NCBI GenBank assembly: GCA_948562205.1
Contig: CAOYAN010000011.1
Location: forward strand, 18,629-60,512
From: an uncultured Clostridia bacterium
Lineage (GTDB): Bacteria > Bacillota > Clostridia > TANB77 > CAG-465
Reading direction: 5' to 3'
Length of the DNA stretch: 41,884 bases
Within the stretch, counting starts at the first letter, position 1, and each line of letters starts with the position of its first letter. The notes beneath the pieces are model-generated. The model had not been told where the DNA came from. It was given only the letters and a program-made list of their open reading frames with translations, and did no database searches. Made by a program: the position numbers and the translations under genes. Below are positions 40,366 through 41,884 of this stretch, piece by piece.

Positions 40366-41700
40366 TTATTTTTCTTTTAAAAATCTTTTAAGCAAAAATG
40401 TTAAGAAATAAGGAAATGTATAAAATTTTCCATTAAACCCTATATTTTTATTACATAATTTTATACCATACTTAATATCTTTATACAAATTATTATTTAT
40501 TAAATTGTTAAGTGAAATAGTTGCATTATCGTTTGCTTTAACTTCAATAGGTATTAAAGAATTTTTATCTCTTACCATAAAATCCATTTCTATTTTCTTT
40601 CTATCGTCTCTATAAAAATATAGATCATATCCTTCTTTTACTAACATATCACTTATAATATTTTCATATAAAGCTCCCTTATATGTATTCATATTTTCAT
40701 TATTTCTTAAATCATCCTGAATTTCTTCATCTAAAGATCCAATCAAAAGTCCTGTATCTGCAAAATATAATCTATAATTGTCAGGATTATAGTTTCCCTT
40801 AAGTGGAAGACATGCTTTTTCCATTGCATAACAAACATTTACAATTCCAGCATTTGAAAGCCATTCTATAACCCCAATATATTCTCTATTTCTTGCTCCA
40901 TCTGAAATTTTTGATATTTTAAACTTTTTATTTTCATTTCCTAAAAATACTGGTATTTTTCTATAACAGTTCAATATCTTTGTTTTATCTAATCCACCTG
41001 CATACTTAGTAATATCTTCTTCATAATCTAGTAAAATTTGTTGTTGCATTTTTAAAATTCCACTAAAATTTTTATTTTTAACAAATTGATTTACTATTGC
41101 AGGCATTCCTCCAACAATCATATATTCTTTAAAGTTAGACATCATAACATCATATTGTATACTACTTAATGGCTTTAAATCTATCATATGTTTATATAAA
41201 TCATTAATTTGTTCCTCTTTATATCCCTTAGCCCACAAAAATTCTTCAAAATCTAGGGAACACATAATATAATCTTCTTTATTTCCAACACTATTTGATT
41301 CAATTTCTTTATAATTAATTCCCATTAAAGAGCCTGAACAAATAATATCATATCTGCCATCTTCTCTAAATGCTTTTAAAGATGTTGCTGTACTTATACA
41401 GTCCTGCATTTCATCAAAAAAAATTAAGGTACTATTTTCATACAACTCTAACTCTGGCATTTTTAATGTTATATTTTTCATTATATTATTAACTTCAAAC
41501 CCTTCTTCAAATATTGTTTTAAATTGCGGCTGAAGTGCAAAGTTTATTTCAATAAATGTTTTATAATTATTATTACCAAAATTTCTAATTGCATTTGTCT
41601 TTCCTATTTGTCTTGCACCTTTTATTATTAAGGGTAATCTATTTTTATTTTTTTTCCATTGAATAAGATAATCATCGATTTTTCGCTTTAATCTTTCCAT
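40366..41700 (-). CDS. AAA-type ATPase with DUF4143 domain
   Basis: 444 residues of the AAA_14/DUF4143 class. Walker A GARQIGKT (28-35), Walker B STLIFFDEMQD (about 90-100), sensor-like IICSGSLMG (about 119-127), then DYEEDITKYAGG and the DUF4143 part with RLYFADTGLL and a PD-(D/E)xK-like end IEMDFMV...IPIEVKAND (about 375-395). Members are common, poorly understood ATPases in anaerobes; a role with DNA or in transport is speculated. AGGAGGT precedes ATG 41700. The upstream region carries three 12-bp direct repeats at a 32-bp period. Confidence 0.88.
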   Translation of the reverse strand: MERLKRKIDDYLIQWKKNKNRLPLIIKGARQIGKTNAIRNFGNNNYKTFIEINFALQPQFKTIFEEGFEVNNIMKNITLKMPELELYENSTLIFFDEMQDCISTATSLKAFREDGRYDIICSGSLMGINYKEIESNSVGNKEDYIMCSLDFEEFLWAKGYKEEQINDLYKHMIDLKPLSSIQYDVMMSNFKEYMIVGGMPAIVNQFVKNKNFSGILKMQQQILLDYEEDITKYAGGLDKTKILNCYRKIPVFLGNENKKFKISKISDGARNREYIGVIEWLSNAGIVNVCYAMEKACLPLKGNYNPDNYRLYFADTGLLIGSLDEEIQDDLRNNENMNTYKGALYENIISDMLVKEGYDLYFYRDDRKKIEMDFMVRDKNSLIPIEVKANDNATISLNNLINNNLYKDIKYGIKLCNKNIGFNGKFYTFPYFLTFLLKRFLKEK

Positions 41701-41723
41701 TTTCTACCTCCTAATAATATCAT

Positions 41724-41801
41724 ATCACATTTTTAGAAATATTTCAATGTTTAAAATCACATTTTTAGAAATATTTTATGACGTTTTTCCACATTTTTAG
41801 A
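41724..41801 (-). repeat. Three direct repeats at exact 32-bp period upstream of the DUF4143 ATPase
   Basis: CACATTTTTAGA occurs at 41726-41737, 41758-41769 and 41790-41801, each 32 bp (three helical turns) apart. The first two copies extend to a 21-bp identity (41724-41744 and 41756-41776). The set lies in the promoter region of the ATPase gene, so it may be a multi-site operator. Confidence 0.7.
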
Positions 41802-41845
41802 TTTTATATACAACAAAGCCTACCAAATTATGGTTCTATAATAAA

Positions 41846-41881
41846 TGTTGGGGTATAAATAAAAAAATTTATACTTCAACA
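41846..41881. terminator. Hairpin at the window end
   Basis: 15-bp stem 41846-41860 / 41867-41881 with two G-U pairs; left arm TGTTGGGGTATAAAT. It resembles the terminator at 21390-21416. The gene it serves lies beyond the window. Confidence 0.5.
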
Positions 41882-41884
41882 TTA

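Noticed and set aside
41724..41801. CRISPR-like array
   Set aside because: Repeat core is only 12 bp (21 bp for two copies) with 11-20 bp between copies, and no cas gene is present; an operator array fits better.

Overview
The window is very AT-rich chromosomal DNA from a low-GC, probably spore-forming anaerobic Firmicute (class Clostridia, species not resolved). The grounds are collagen-like proteins with exosporium-type C-terminal domains, a four-subunit pyruvate:ferredoxin oxidoreductase, formate-tetrahydrofolate ligase, strong AGGAGG ribosome sites, SigA-like promoters with 17-bp spacers, AGA-dominated arginine codons and TAA stops. No replicon origin, CRISPR array, rRNA or complete insertion sequence is visible.

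Layout. 1-1650: two collagen-like surface proteins, the first cut by the window edge. 1650-5090: the porC-porD-(mazG)-porA-porB operon, with a MazG-type pyrophosphohydrolase between the two halves of the oxidoreductase. 5098-6900: two tiny membrane proteins and DNA polymerase IV. 6903-12780: a giant eight-repeat Cna-B surface protein and its unusual leader with a (GT)10 tract. 12781-20670: a hypoxanthine/uracil-type DNA glycosylase, SMC, a small unknown gene, a PLD-like acidic protein and Fhs. 20834-22930: an XRE regulator divergent from a 57-residue protein, tRNA-Gln(CUG), an N-formylglutamate-amidohydrolase-like gene and an unknown gene.

22930-28300 is the accessory part. It holds a decayed AlbA_2 (Schlafen-type) gene, a large gene split exactly at an (AAAT)4 repeat so that loss of one unit would restore about 658 residues, a sigma-70-region-2-like protein behind a 9-codon upstream ORF, a GNAT acetyltransferase, and a DUF4160 gene broken by one extra base and overlapping its partner.

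28462-35126 returns to core genes: a tRNA-His/tRNA-Gln(UUG) unit, then secG-rnr-membrane protein-trmB as a tight operon, preceded by an O-antigen-ligase-like protein. 35275-41884 holds a three-domain NMN-adenylyltransferase/Nudix/kinase-like protein, several small conserved-looking unknowns (one a 46-residue zinc-finger protein), tRNA-Arg(UCU), a DUF5662-type HD protein and an AAA/DUF4143 ATPase behind three 12-bp direct repeats at an exact 32-bp period.

The best candidates for something new are the repeat-split RNxxxHG gene with its AlbA_2 relic, the HTH/sigma-like protein with its leader ORF, the PLD-like/acidic/C-terminal-domain protein and the three-domain NAD-type enzyme. All functions are inferred from motifs read by eye; no database search was run.
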